Assembly: GCA_021229015.1 (NCBI GenBank)
Contig: CM037792.1
Span: 44,459,880-44,523,879, forward strand
DNA from: Solen grandis
Taxonomy: Eukaryota > Mollusca > Bivalvia > Adapedonta > Solenidae
Direction of reading: 5' to 3'
DNA: 64,000 nucleotides
Part shown: piece by piece, positions 33,126 to 47,184 of the stretch
Layout of the letters: each line of letters opens with the position of its first letter
Numbering within the stretch: the first letter of the stretch is position 1
The notes under the pieces: generated by a model
What the model was told of the DNA's origin: nothing
The model's database searches: none
Seen by the model: the letters and a program-made list of their open reading frames with translations, nothing else
Program-made: the position numbers and the translations under genes

Positions 33126-33716
33126 CACAAAAAATATGGACTCTCATTTATCTTAATCTTTAACTTCCAATCACTTTGTATCAGCACTGAAACAGCGCTG
33201 ATAAAAAAAATTTGATAGTGCCGGGTGTAAAAGAAACCGGAATGGAATTGGGTCATTATGTGTCAGTAAGTAGACTGTTCATCCGGAATGCGATTTTCTA
33301 ACCATGTTTACTTACTTACAGATTGTTACAATTCCTACATTTTAGGTAGAATACGATTTCAAATGCTTGCTTGCAGATGCTGAGATGTCGTTGTTCTTTA
33401 ATAGCGATGTCAAAGAAACAGAATGGACTATTGCTTGGTTCAACATTTGCTATGAAAACTTGCAGTGTCCCCGAAATATGTGATGATCAAGTATTCGACT
33501 GATAAGCCCAGAATTGCAACTTGTCCCTACTGTCACGTGACACTTACTGGAGATTACGGTGATACAAGCATAGGTAGGCAACCTTTTTTCAGGTTTGAAA
33601 TATTTTATTTTCCCTGTACAAGGCGTGAAGTGGTCAGGGTCACTCTCCTACAGAACATCATGCAATTTAATAAAAAATAAAATATATAATTTTAACAATG
33701 CATGCACATCATATTC

Positions 33717-34380
33717 TAATTATACCCCCACAACAAAGTTGTGGGTGGGGGGGGGGGGGGGGGTATACTTGAATCAGCTTTTACATCCGTCAGTCTGTAG
33801 GCACACTTCTGTCCACAGTTGGATTAGATAAATTATCAGAGGTTTTGCAATTTGTATTTTTTCATGTCTGCGCTTTATCCAAAACCCTGGTTTGAATTAG
33901 ATGAACCGTCACAGGATTGATCAGTTGTTGTGCATATCTTCAGCAGATTTGGGTTGAATAAATTATCATAAAGTTATGGCCTTTTGTATTTTTGATGCAC
34001 CTTATCACCAAATCTCTCGGTTTGAATTGGGATTAATCAGTATCAAGTGAAAGTGTAACTATAATTGGCATATTTGGTAGGGATGATTTATCACATAATA
34101 AATTAATTAATTAATTAATTATGGCCTTTTGTACTTTTGCCAATATGTATTTAAAATCTGTTACATTCTTGTCCCCACTTTATCTCAAAAATCCCTGAAT
34201 TTGAATGGATGAAACTTCACATGATTGATCAATTCAAAACATAGTTCTGCATATCATCAGCATTTTAAATTGGGATGTTTTATTACACAGTTATGGCCCT
34301 TTTCTGGCAACATAATGTACTGACTGATTCTTGTCCATACAGTGCCTCTTCTAAGAACTATAATTCCACATGATTATCTC
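33717..34380. repeat. 'tataccccacaacaaagttgtggg' element with tandem units
   Basis: Starts with the short palindromic motif 'cccacaacaaagttgtggg' beside a G run, then imperfect units with 'gtttgaattggatgaaac', 'cacatgattgatca' and 'atggccttttgta'. A related motif 'taccccgcaacgcagttggt' lies at 36455-36480, so 33717-36485 may be one composite repeat region. Confidence 0.6.
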
Positions 34381-34759
34381 TGTTATTGAGCAGCAGGCGG
34401 GCGAGTGCCAACTTTCTTCGTCAGAACCATTACTTTGTCCTGCAAAGAGATATTTTAGAATATCTAAGGCCAATGGTAAAACACTCCAGAAATTAAGATA
34501 TATTTTTCATGATTTGGATTTTTTTTATATAACATATTTTGAAATGATCTAAAGAAGAGCCTAGAAACATTATAATGTGGAAAAAATCAGACACAAAAAA
34601 ATCAGAGACAAAATACAAACTAAAGTCTGTACTGTTTACACATACATCTGTGAAAAGCATAATTCAACCTTTATTCTAAGTTATGAATATGAGATATGAC
34701 CTAATTTTAGCTTATCTGAGGTAAATATAATGTCTTTATAATATAGTTAAATCTGTTAG

Positions 34760-35160
34760 GTAGTATCAATAATTTGTTTGTGGACACTTTAGAAGCTACA
34801 GTTTTGATCCAGTCTTGACAAAACTTGATCAGAATGTTTGTCTGCATGAAACTTGGATAAGTTTGAAACTAGCCACTTTGGGTCATAAAGTAGGTCACGA
34901 GGATAAATTCTAGAAATAAATTGTGGATACCCTAGAGGCCACATTTTTGCCTACCTTCACAAAACCTGAACATTGGTTGAGCTTGTAACTGGGTCAAATT
35001 CTATATAAAAGAATATAGAACTTTGTCTCATTGTTTATTTGAACAAAGTCTTGATGAGTTCGAAAATGGGTCATGTGGTGTCAAAAAGTAGTTCACTCGG
35101 TCAAATCAAACCCTAGAGGCCTAAGTGAGCTACCTCGGGCATCATGATCCTCTTATTTTT
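34760..35160 (-). repeat. Dispersed 'aagaggatcatgatgcc...gctcac' element, minus strand
   Basis: The reverse complement starts 'aataagaggatcatgatgcc' followed by 'gtagctcac', and contains 'cctctagggtttgatttgac' and 'cccattttcgaactc' units. It is the same family as 3932-4813 but with fewer and more decayed units. Confidence 0.7.
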
Positions 35161-35379
35161 TATGTTTTTACTTTTAAATATATGTAACAAAAAAGATTAT
35201 CTTGGTGATTTTTTGGAAACTGTCGAAATATTGGTAGACCTGACCATTAATATTGTTTGAGGATCAGGTAACCATAAATGGCTTATTTAGAGTATTTCAA
35301 AAAATAAATATCATTTGGTTCTACCTTTATATGATGAGCGTCAAGCAAGTACGATTTTTACGACTTTTGTTATGTCGCG

Positions 35380-35620
35380 AACCAAAGGCGTTACAATGCA
35401 AAACAAGCGTTATAACGTGAATTATGCGAAACAAAGGCATTATAACGCAAACAAAGGTATTATAACGCAAAACAAAGGCATTATAACGCAAAACAAAGGT
35501 ATTATAACGCAAAATGATACTCGCATTTACGCGAAAAAAATGCGTTATAACGCGAAAAAGGGCATTATAACGGCTAATTGAACTTGTAATAACGCGAAAC
35601 AAAGGCGCAATAAAGCGAAG
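35380..35620. repeat. Short tandem repeat, about 20-21 bp unit (gcattataacgcaaaacaaag)
   Basis: About ten units, the central ones ('acaaaggcattataacgcaa') nearly identical and the outer ones degenerate. It is the sole reason for overlapping ORFs on both strands here. Confidence 0.88.
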
Positions 35621-35759
35621 TTTTAACTCGTCCGTGTTAAGGAAGATTCTGAATCGGCGGAATCGTATTTAAAAAAAAAAATCACGAATAACCAGAAGAA
35701 ATGTCCCTTCTCTCTAGGCTTTTAAAGATCTTTTCGTCCCTAGATAAGTATGTTATTAA

Positions 35760-36485
35760 ACCTAATTAGATATTAAGCTGAACAAGGAAATGTTTCTCTG
35801 TGACATTGATGCCACGCTGGCATACGTTATTCACAACCAAATAGTTGCTTGTATTTTCAAAAGTTTTATTTTGTATATTTGTTAAATTCCCATGAGGATG
35901 TGAAGTTATCTTCATTGAAAATTCTGGCGTAAACTTGAAGCATACCAATCAATTTTACATTGTTCATTCAACTGTGAAATACAGGTCAAACTCACAGCTA
36001 TTAAACTGCATATATATTATTCAATTTATTTCATGATGTACAAGTGTACAAATTTCATGAAAATGTGAAGACATCTTCACAGAAAAAAAAAATTGAACAC
36101 AAAGGTAATTCAAAGACAGAACAATAATTTACTATGTCCATTCAATTAAAGTTCATATCATTATATACATTTGTACCAAGTTTCATAAATATGTTTAAGT
36201 CATTCTCATAGATTCAAATACTTAAACACATGTAAACCTGAGGCAATAACAACCAATTTCACTATATTCATTCAACCATGCAATATGGGTCACTGCCATA
36301 GTATTGCATAGTTCAAATAGTAGTTCATATCACTATGTACTTGTTTACCAAATTTCATGAAGATGTGAAGTCATCTCCAAAGAAAAAAAAGCTTACACGT
36401 AAATGTAAACCTGTGGTATTACAGACGGGCGGAAGCACAGACCTAGAATCTATATACCCCGCAACGCAGTTGGTGGGGCATAAAA
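35760..36485. repeat. Tandem repeat, about 150-bp unit
   Basis: Units share 'accaaatttcatgaagatgt' and 'gaagtcatctccaaagaaaa' and 'tgtaaacctg' and end with 'gacgggcggaagcacagac' and 'taccccgcaacgcagttggt'. Confidence 0.65.
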
Positions 36486-36730
36486 TGTACTTAGCGTAAA
36501 GCCGTTATTTGATTTATAAAACAGCATGTAGGATTTTACGTCCTATGAGAGGACCGGCAGAAGGTTATGCTGGAATTGCTGGCAACTCCATACTGTTTTT
36601 GCAACATATGTGCACGCCTGTTTTCACTCCCAACTCACCCTACCCACATCAGTTCCGCCCCAAACCCAAAAGCGGACATTTTATTTAACGTGATGTCACT
36701 GCTCGGATTGACACTCCCACGCACATATCC

Positions 36731-36740
36731 GCATATAAAG
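36731..36740 (+). promoter_or_regulatory. TATA-like sequence upstream of copy B
   Basis: GCATATAAAG lies about 240 bases 5' of the copy B ATG. It is the best TATA match nearby, but initiator and transcript start are unknown, so this is only a candidate. Confidence 0.25.
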
Positions 36741-36976
36741 TTTCCTGTGTATACGTCAAACATTGCAACATATTTATCGTCTTAAATTTTTCATTTTTAT
36801 TGACTTGCAACCTTATTTCACATCCTCCTTTACGTCGCGCATGGCAAACTGTGGGAAACTTACTTCAGTATGGCTTACCGTTGTATACAATAAAGGTTTA
36901 GTGTTGATTGGATGTTCCGTGTGTTCTCATTTGTATTCAGTTCTAATGAGGATATCTTAGGAGGAGTTGAAGCACC

Positions 36977-38133
36977 ATGAAAATCCTCGTGTTAGTATGG
37001 ATATGGTTCCTTCTCGGTAGGTTTTATGATTTTCTTTAAATTTTTATACATGTATTAATATTACTGATTATTGAACACAACTTTTTTTTTTCAAAACTCG
37101 TAATATCTAACATATATTTTACGCAGAAGCTGTTAATTTCTATTTTTACTTTTTATTGACCACGGAATCGGGAGGTCGTAAGTTCGATCCCCGGGCGCGA
37201 CATACCAAAGTCCTTAAACATTGTACTGATATAGCTACCTTGCTTGGCGCTCAGCATATAAGGGTAGTTGCAGGACTGGTTGGCCTGGCGTCAGGGTAAT
37301 GTGACTGGGTTGTGGTATCATGCCACATGTCTACAGCCTGATACTGCAGTGTGGCAGCACTATATCTATCTCAAGTAGACATCGTCTCCAAATGACTGAC
37401 ATACTGTCGTTGGGGCGTTAAACCCAATAAACAAACAACTTTTTATTGAAATACAGTCTTAATAAATCGTTTTGGAAAGCATACAATTAGTCAAATGTGC
37501 CAAGTAGGTTAATTCTGTAAGTTAGACATATGCCCATACAGGTACACATATATACACACACTACACACATATACGCGTGTACACACACACACACACACAC
37601 ACATATCTCACATGACGTTCATTGTCTTCTGTATGATATAACCGTTACGTATTTTCTTATATTTAACACGTGCGGTATAACAACATCATGGCGTCATTTA
37701 ACCCTATAAAAAAACAACGTGCAAAAACGCGCGCGAAACGTCAAATATTGTTATTCCGTTAAATCTCAGCATTTAAAGTTATGTGATAAAAAGAATCTCA
37801 CATTAGTAAATTAAATATTAATAAACTTGAACACATTCTGGATGTTTTATTAAGGACGAAGGAACACACTAGGAAGAAAAAATATATATGGAAATGCATT
37901 TACATCAGGAACATTCATAGAAGAGTCACAAAAGAGCAGAAATATTTTTAAATATACAATGTAAATAAATCCTTGACTAGTCATTACCCAGACTTCTGTA
38001 TGGATGATGAGAGACACTTATAGAACATATAAGAGATCAACAAAATTCATGAGCGAACACAGAAAACAGACCCTTAATTTGAGTCATACCAAACGAAATA
38101 ACGTTGAAGGGCAATCGTATGAAGATAAATTAT

Positions 38134-38182
<49 letters not shown>

Positions 38183-40480
38183 GTGTATAGTGACACACAT
38201 TACATACACACTACTACCTACATACATACATACATACATATATGAGTTGAAGGAAGATAACCGAAAATATGGACTATGTACTAGTTCACATCATAACTGA
38301 TAACCCTTGCCGAAACGAAACACAAGAATTAATGTATGGCAGAACTAGTGTAATACTTGACGAGAAAAAGATTCATTAATTACAATGTAAAAACTTTTCA
38401 CACGAATTTTACCACATTGTTAATGTGATAAAATAATACCCCAAAAAAATTATTTATCTATTTTTGAGAGTGTCCAGTAGACTTGGACAAGGTACGTCTA
38501 GCAACGTTTTACAAATGCTGTTCTTCCTAGATCTTGCATGGTGTCTTTAACACGTTCACTTTGTGTTATAGACCGAAATTTAGAAAACAATTAAAGTGCA
38601 TAAAACATTGTAACTTTGAAATGAAACTTTCACATGATTTAGGTCATAGTCCTTTTAATGCATTGGCCAATTTTCATAGTTATATGACCAATAGAAACCC
38701 GGTTGGCGCGATGATACTATAGAGTGCGTATATTCCTATATGTGTCTGACCGCCGTGGTATCGGTTGGCACGAAGACACTAAATGAATGAAATTTTTGCA
38801 GTTGTTGTAAAATGTTATTTTAAAGCAACTTGTAAAATTTCATACAATTTACGACTTGAAATAACACGGGTGGCGTCTTTAAACAACGGGCGGCGTTAAG
38901 TCCCCCAGTCCTCGAACGGTGAGGTATTGAAGTGAATTTTGAAAATGAATTTAACCTTCAAATGTATATATATATATATCAGTGAAATTTGCATACATGA
39001 TGTAAAACGTTATTATAAAGCTACTGGTGAAATTTCATACCTAAACAACTTGTAATAAAACGGGTGGAGCTATAGAACCCTGGACGGACGTATGGATGAC
39101 TGCAGGGCGCTTTTTCTGCTGGTTTCCGTTTTCCGTTAATGTTAATTCGTTTAAATGCATTCGTCTTAATGCTTACTGCTAAGAGACGAGCCACAGGACA
39201 TTAGATTTACAAGTGGTGCATAAAATACATTGCTAAAGTACAGTGTCATTTACTATACACATACTTATAAGTAGTGAGAAGAAACAATTCAATAACACAA
39301 ATGAAATAGTCAATAGAAAGCATAACTTTTGCATGTATACGCAAGCACTTTTCATATAGATGAATGCATATGTAAGTTACATCAACCGATTATTTACGTA
39401 AATGCCCTTCCATACATTCATATTCCCATTCGTTCATTACACATTTGCTGTTAAACATTTTTCGATGTAGATGGTGTTATATATAGTCTATCATCCATTG
39501 TTAGGCCGTCTGACATATTAACGAGACTACTTAAAATTCGTTCTCAACATCCTGTATGACCAACAATGATAAGTTGTTAGTTAAGGGGCCATCAGTATCT
39601 TAATTAGGTCATATTAAGTATAATTATAAATAAGTTAGATGGTAAACGGACAGGATTGAACTGCAGGTAGTATGCTAAATCTTTGTACATCGGTTTGGAA
39701 TAACATCGATCAGTTGTATTGGGAAGAAAGTTTTTACAAATTTTATCAATCCTTCTCGGCGTGTCCTGGGTTGGACCAGTACTTTGCGCCTGGGAAGGCC
39801 ATGAAAAATTCCTTTCCAGAATTAGGATTTAGACCCACAACCTTCGGATCCACAGTCACGTATGTTAAAAATTAACACAGGATCTCGGCACACTTGATTT
39901 GAATATTAAATATTTAAAACAAGAAAAATACGGCGTTAGTGGGGATTTAAATCATAGAGAAAGTAGAACGGTTATATAATGTTCGAAGTATTATCTGTAA
40001 AGCATTTTATCTTTGGAAATAAAAATAAAAATAGATAAAATTCGGTATTATAACGTCCCCTTCACTGCAATCGGCGGATTAAACGTCAGTGTAATAAATC
40101 ACGATATTTCTAGTCATAAAATGGAGACGTTGAAACATACTATAATAAACTATAGGTTTTTAAAACGTTAAGCCCGAAACAAGTTTCAATGTACATAAAA
40201 GAGAAGTGTTTTGATGAAATAACTTAATATTTACCCCCCCCCCCCCCGCAAAAAAAGTAATCATATAATTATATCAGATTTCATGAAATTGAAGTAAATG
40301 TTCCTGCTAGCTGTCATCTCAACAAATAATTGTGCATAACCTTTTTTTGTAAGTATATGTATATCTACCAATGAAACTCGTTAAAATACTCAATCGGCAC
40401 TGTCTTATGTCATTATCTCTAACTAGATCAAAAATGAGGTAAATCAACTTATTAGACACTGCAAGCCGCCATGAAGGGCG

Positions 40481-40519
<39 letters not shown>

Positions 40520-43500
40520 ATTGTGTGTGTGTGTGTGTGTGTGTGTGCGACCCGTCTTTCACCATTTACTTGTAAAAAGTGTAAAAAGGAAGCTGGATTT
40601 TGATCGCCAGGAGGAGCCGAATTAAATTGAGGTCACACGCAAGTTTGATGCAAAATACTCGATAGTGGGCCTTTCTTTGTACTTCTTTCGCAACACTTTT
40701 TACAGATATGTTCTTGCAATTACGCCACAGTGACAACCTACATAAAAAGAAGGTAATATTAATTTGCTAAAAAAAAATAAGAAAAACCTGTCTGAGGAGG
40801 ACAGTCACGGGCTTGATATGTAATGGCCTCTCGTGGCAAGTGGTTACTTAATTATTATAGAAATCGAATTTATATAAAACTGGTAAGTAATAACAAGTTG
40901 GTCGTTTGATACGGGTAGTCACCATTACAGGTGTACTGAATGAGAAAGGCGGGGTCACTGGTCAGCTTCCTTTAACTTACATATTGATTAGATTTAACTA
41001 AAATCGGTTGCACTGTAGGTGGCGTGTTCGGTCATGAAGAGTTCGACAAGCTGGTAGATGAGTTTACAGAGTGGCGTCTCCAGGATAACCCAGAGTATGC
41101 CAGCAACATCGGGGACCAGCGTTACACGGAGTCTCTGGAAGACTACAGCCTGGAGGTTCTTGAGACGAGAAAGGTAGGAACCATGGTCAGTGTGTACATG
41201 TGTAGGTATTGTGTACACTTGATTAGCTAGCCAAGAGTCTGCAAGTGATCATCATTACGCAGTTATGGCATAACACAATATACATACCATACACTGGAAG
41301 ACTGGCTTATTGTTTATGCCATACCAGCGAACTTATTTTTTTTTTCAGCGTATACTGTATGAACTCTTATCCGTGCCTTTTGTTTACAGACAGGACAACC
41401 TGTCGGGCCCGTTTTATTTCTCCTGTTTATTAGCTATTTATGGACAATATAACATCGTATAGACCATTTCACCCCGAAATGAGACGTATATAAACGAGCA
41501 ATTCCCAAACACCTAATGAGTATGCTGATGTAAAATTTCATACATTGTTCAACGGGAAATAAATTTTCTCCAGTCACAGATTGGTCAATTTAAATCATCA
41601 AATTATACCGGATATTACCGAGCGTCTTGTGAAACTGCAAAAGCTTAAGGGCGTATGTGACAGTTTGCTATATTTTCAATAAAGACAATGAAAATTTAAA
41701 CTGTTCAATATTTTTTTAAAACTTTGCATGATTATAGAAAACCAAAAGAGAAACATTTTATGGGGGAAAATGGGGGTCACCGTCCTACTTTCAAATTTTG
41801 CATAATGACTTAAAATGAAATCACAAACATTAATAAGAAATAATATAAGGTATCAGTAAGATTTATTTGAGTTATCAGCCCTTGAATATGGCCTTAATGT
41901 GCTAAAATATCACATTTAGGGGCAGATAATTCAAAAAGTAGGACGGTGACATCCATTCTTTTCCCATAAAAATGTTTCTTTTATGATTCTCTATAATCAT
42001 GTAAAGTTTAAAAATATCTATTGAACAATGTAAATTTCCCTTCTTTGTCTATATAGAAATTGTAGCAAACTGTCACATACGCCCTTAAGGTGGTCTCGAA
42101 TCCCTTTGGGTTTTGGGTTGTAGTCACTTAGCCCCTCAATGCTGTGAATTCTGGTGTCTGGTGTATTAAAGTACGCACAAGTATTCAAAATACGGCTATT
42201 TATAAAGGAAAAAAATCTGTATCAATACAATCTGCCACTTATAAACAAAACAAATACAGTTTGCTTAGTGTATTTATAACATGAAATTTATAACAGGCGA
42301 GATATTCTAAGTCATACTTGGGTGATTATTGAAAATATATCGTGTTTAAACTTTACAGCTTAAGAGCCTGATACAAATATAAATATATGTATTTAATGAT
42401 TACATATAATTATGTATGATGTAAAAAATTGAAAATCAACACTTTCATGTGCCATTTAGTAAATGCAATTCACCACTCAACCTTTTCTTAAATTACGATA
42501 ACAGAACGACATTTTTTTCTATTCCAAGTTTGTTTCTTGGACTAGTTTGAATTAAACTTAAGTTTGAAGAAGAACACAATATGGTAGCAGAGATTGCTGG
42601 TATACTCAACAAACTGTCTACAGGACTTGGTCAACAAAACATATATGCACTCAATACTTATTTTCCAACAAACAAACAATTGATCAGACTTTTTAAGTCA
42701 CATGTGTAGTTTCATTTGTCAAAGAATTACAAGAAGAACAAGCCCTGGGTGTTGTTCTTGAAGAAGTTCCTATACACTGGGAATTGGATCTGTATCCAGG
42801 TGACCTCCTCCACCCCAATTCCTCTGCAGAAAGAGAGCAAAAAAAGTTTGGAATTCCTGGCTGGGTTAAACATTAACAACCGATGTTCATAGAAGATATT
42901 TTTTACAGTTATTTAAGACAAACTTCACAATCATCTGCAATGTTATCAGAAGCTAGGGTTACTATTTTCTTGAGAGTCGAGCTCACCGAAGTCACCATAA
43001 CATTTAAATCTGTGTGTAGTCTTTCATTTTTGCACTAACGACCATGTTGCGCCCTTTGCATCTAGCAATGCCTTTTGACCTATCTTTCAATTATGTTAAA
43101 ATGATCCATGTTGGATTCGTAGGCTTTGTTGTTTACAGAGAAAATGACAAAATATGTTTTCCTGAACATTTACGTCTTGGGAAGTGTATTCACGTAAAGG
43201 TATATTAGATTATATTGACAACAGTCCTCAGCAGGGTGCAAACACTGCTTTTGCTGAAGTTTAAACCTTTGTCATGCAAAATCATGAATGCATTGAAATG
43301 TACATAATTAGAATAATTAATTATCAAGATAAATATTCACTTATATTCATCTTGCTATAACTGATTTTAATTCAGTTGGGTATTGCCCATAATAACCAGT
43401 ATATTCCCCGATTCTTTCTGTATTATCCACCAGGCTATGCATTGACATGACTCATAAAACCCGGGGATGCATTTGATATACCCCTGAAAGGGTTTATTTT

Positions 43501-46500
43501 ACAGATAATATATGACAGACCCATTCTTTTGAGCTTGATTTCATAATATTATAATATTAATGTTTTTCGTGCTTTAATTCTGTTGTTATTATTATTGTTT
43601 GTGTTTGTTGCTGTTGTTTGTGTTTATTTGTTATTATTTTCATCCAAGCATATATGAAGTATATTCGTACAAGCAGTATATATATATATATAAAGTTCAA
43701 TATTTCTAATATACATATATGCCACGATCTTAATATATTGTGTTAAATTCGTAGTAACCATTATACCTCTTACGTGTGTATCTGCATACTATAAATTGAA
43801 CTAAAATATTTAGATCTAGTATATAGTGTGTGAATTAACATAATTATCTTGATTATTGGCAAAACTCATTACGAACGTTGTCCATTTATTTTCCAATCAT
43901 CTGAATTTGAAGTTATTTAACGGTTTTTAAAGTACCTATCATCAAATAACAATTGCCATGTACAATATGTATCCCAGACGGCGATTGAAGCAATGAAATC
44001 ACATGTGGACGAGATGCAGAGGAGTTCTCTGCCCATTGATAAACGGGTCACTTATGACGTCATGAAAGACATGATTGACACGTGGTTAGCCGGATACGAA
44101 TGGAGATAGTAAGTGACAATTTAGATTAAAATATTTTTGTTTTCATTGTCATATCTGCTTTAGTTTTGCTCCCACTAGCCACTTGTAAAGGCCCTGGCCT
44201 GAAAATCATTTTAAAAAATGGCATTTTCAAACAGAGCCGGTGTCTACACCTAGCCCTAACCTGGGCCTGTATACATGTCAGTTTAGACCCAGTTACACCT
44301 AGCCCGAACCTGGGTCTGTATACATATCAGTTTAGACCCAGTTACACCTAGCCCGAACCTGGGTCTTTAAACATATCAGTTTAGACCCAGTTACACCTAG
44401 CCCGAACCTGGGTCTGTATACATATCAGTTTAGACCCAGTTACACCTAGCCCGAACCTGGGTCTGTATACATATCAGTTTAGACCCAGTTACACCTAGCC
44501 CTAACCTGGGCCTGTATACATATCAGTTAAGACCTAGTTACACGAACCTGGGCCTTTATACATATCAGTTTAGACCCAGTTACACCTAGCCCTAACCTGG
44601 GCCTGTATACATATCAGTTTAGACCCAGTTACACCTAGCCCTAACCCGGGCCTGTATACAAATCAGTTTAAACCCAGTTACACCTAGCCCTAACCTGGGC
44701 CTGTATACATATCAGTTTAGACCCAGTTACACCTAGCCCTAACCCGGGCCTGTATCAGTTTAGACCCAGTTACACCTAGCCCTAACCCGGGCCTGTATAC
44801 ATATCAGTTTAAACCCAGTTACACCTTTTTGTCATGAATGTCCACCAGAGATAACATTTTGTATATGATTCTCAATCTACAGCATGGTTACTAGTTAGAA
44901 TATTAACAAATATCAATTACTAAAACGATCAACAAAATTTGCGATTTATAGCGGGGTAGATCTTCATCAATATATTACAGTGGTATTTATAAAGGTGTGT
45001 TAATTATGCTGGTGTGGTTTCTACAATAAGGTGATCTTTATATTGACGTGATAATTATACTGTGGTGGTATTGATATTATGTTGGACTTTATATTGATGC
45101 GATAATAAGGCTATTGTGGTATACATGTATATATTGTTTGTTTGTTTATTGGGTTTAACGTCCCACCGACAGTATTCCAGTCATTTGGAGACGATGTCTA
45201 CTTGAGACAGATATAGTGCTGCCACACTGCAGTATCACGCCGTAGACATGTGGCATGATACCACACCCAGTCACATTATCCTGACACCGGGCCAACCAGT
45301 CCTGCAACTACCCTTATATGCTGAGCGCCAAGCAAGGGAGCTATAACAGTACCATTTTTTACGACTTTGGTATGTCGCGGCCGGGAATCGAACCCACGAC
45401 CTCCCGAACCAGAGTCGGACGCTCTAACCACTCGGCCACCGGGGACGGTGGTATACATATTGAGGTGACCATTAGAATGATGTGGTATTTTTAAGGTTTT
45501 TATAAGATATGGTCAAAATATTACAGATATACAACACATATCAGTTGATAAAATGACTGAAAAATGACATTACCTTTGCTACCTACATTACACATATTTT
45601 TTACCTTCATTTATACGTAGATAAATAGATAAAGAAATAAATAAGCTTTTCATTGTAAAGCTACGGACCGATGAACCCGATATCTTTCCTGGACGGTATA
45701 CAGACCAGGTATAGGTCGAAGGCTGGGCAGGTGAAATTCACGTCAGAGGACAGCTTCAGGAAGTTTGCCGTGAGGATACGGAAATTCGGAGATCGGGTAG
45801 GTATTGTGGCTCAATCGTTTTAGGGCCTCTAGTATAACTGGTTCTTGCCTAATTATATGCATGGTTCTCAAATATATACACATAATATATACACATAAAA
45901 GAGTTATGCAAAATCATTTTTGCAAGCGGTAGAGAAATACGTTAGCTTGGAAAGAAAGGGATCACTTAGTCATTACAAATTCCAGCTGCCACTTTCAGTT
46001 CCAATGACCATGTGATTAAACAACAATTCTAACTAGCACTTATAAGATGGACATTTATGTATAGGTGGGACAAATTTTCAGAAAGAAAGTGATATCGTTG
46101 TTAATTCAATCATGAATATTTATCATCATGTGTCTCCTTCATAATTAACTTTTGACGTATAGCGATGTTAGACTACTCTTTTAATTATAATGCGACACTT
46201 TAACAATCTCGTTAAAATAATATCCTAATTTGCGTTCCTCTACTATCCGCGATCAGTTAGCGAAATATGAGAAAATATACTGAAATTGATTTTAATGAGA
46301 TTGGCGCTTGAACTGTTTAAATGTAAATTCCCTACCTGATCAGATAGGTGTTATTACATTATAGCCTAATGAAAAATATCTTTCGCTGACATTAAATTTC
46401 GTTGATTAAATGTAAATTCCCTACCTGATCAGATAATGCTATCCACGAATATTAACCTACCATGAAAATTATTAAATATACTGATCTCTTTTGTAAAGGT

Positions 46501-47153
46501 TGACCAGGTGATTACCCGGATGAAGAAAGCCATTGAAATGAAAACCACCCACCACAATTATTCCATGGTATGTAACAATTACCAGTGTGTCACGTGCATC
46601 TTGATACACGTGTCCATCAAGCGTGATGATTATACGCAGATTTATTAGTTTAAAGTATCATAATTGAATAAGATTATCTCTCGTGTCCCATCGCCAACGC
46701 CATTATTTCTCCACCCGCAACAACCCACTCACACGTATAACTTTTACATTTATTCACCACCCCGACACAGAATATTGAAATCAACATGTGAACATTCTCT
46801 GTATGCATACTGTGTTAGGCATGCATGTATTAGATTTATAGTTGAGTGGATATGGAATACACGTGTTTCTTTCTTTAGTTTTTTTTATTCCAATTTTAAT
46901 ATTTTAAATTTTATGTTATTAATATATCATTTCGAGATAGATATAATCCATATCCATTGAAAAACGAACAACTTTTCCTTTCATTTTAACCACTAGGATG
47001 AATCCATGTTAATATAAAAGAAAGCAATGGGGGTAACTAATTACTCCTGGAAAGCTACATATTCATATACATACTCATTTTAAGTTTAAGAAAGTCTATA
47101 TCACTCACACTATGGGTGATATATGTTCTTTCTCACTGACAGAACACAGTATT

Positions 47154-47184
<31 letters not shown>

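Noticed and set aside
35315..35602. Overlapping 88- and 91-codon ORFs on both strands
   Set aside because: Produced by the 20-21 bp tandem repeat, whose unit lacks stops in several frames.
38004..38300. 98-codon ORF
   Set aside because: The middle is an (IY)n stretch from a (TA)n microsatellite; no splice context or family similarity.
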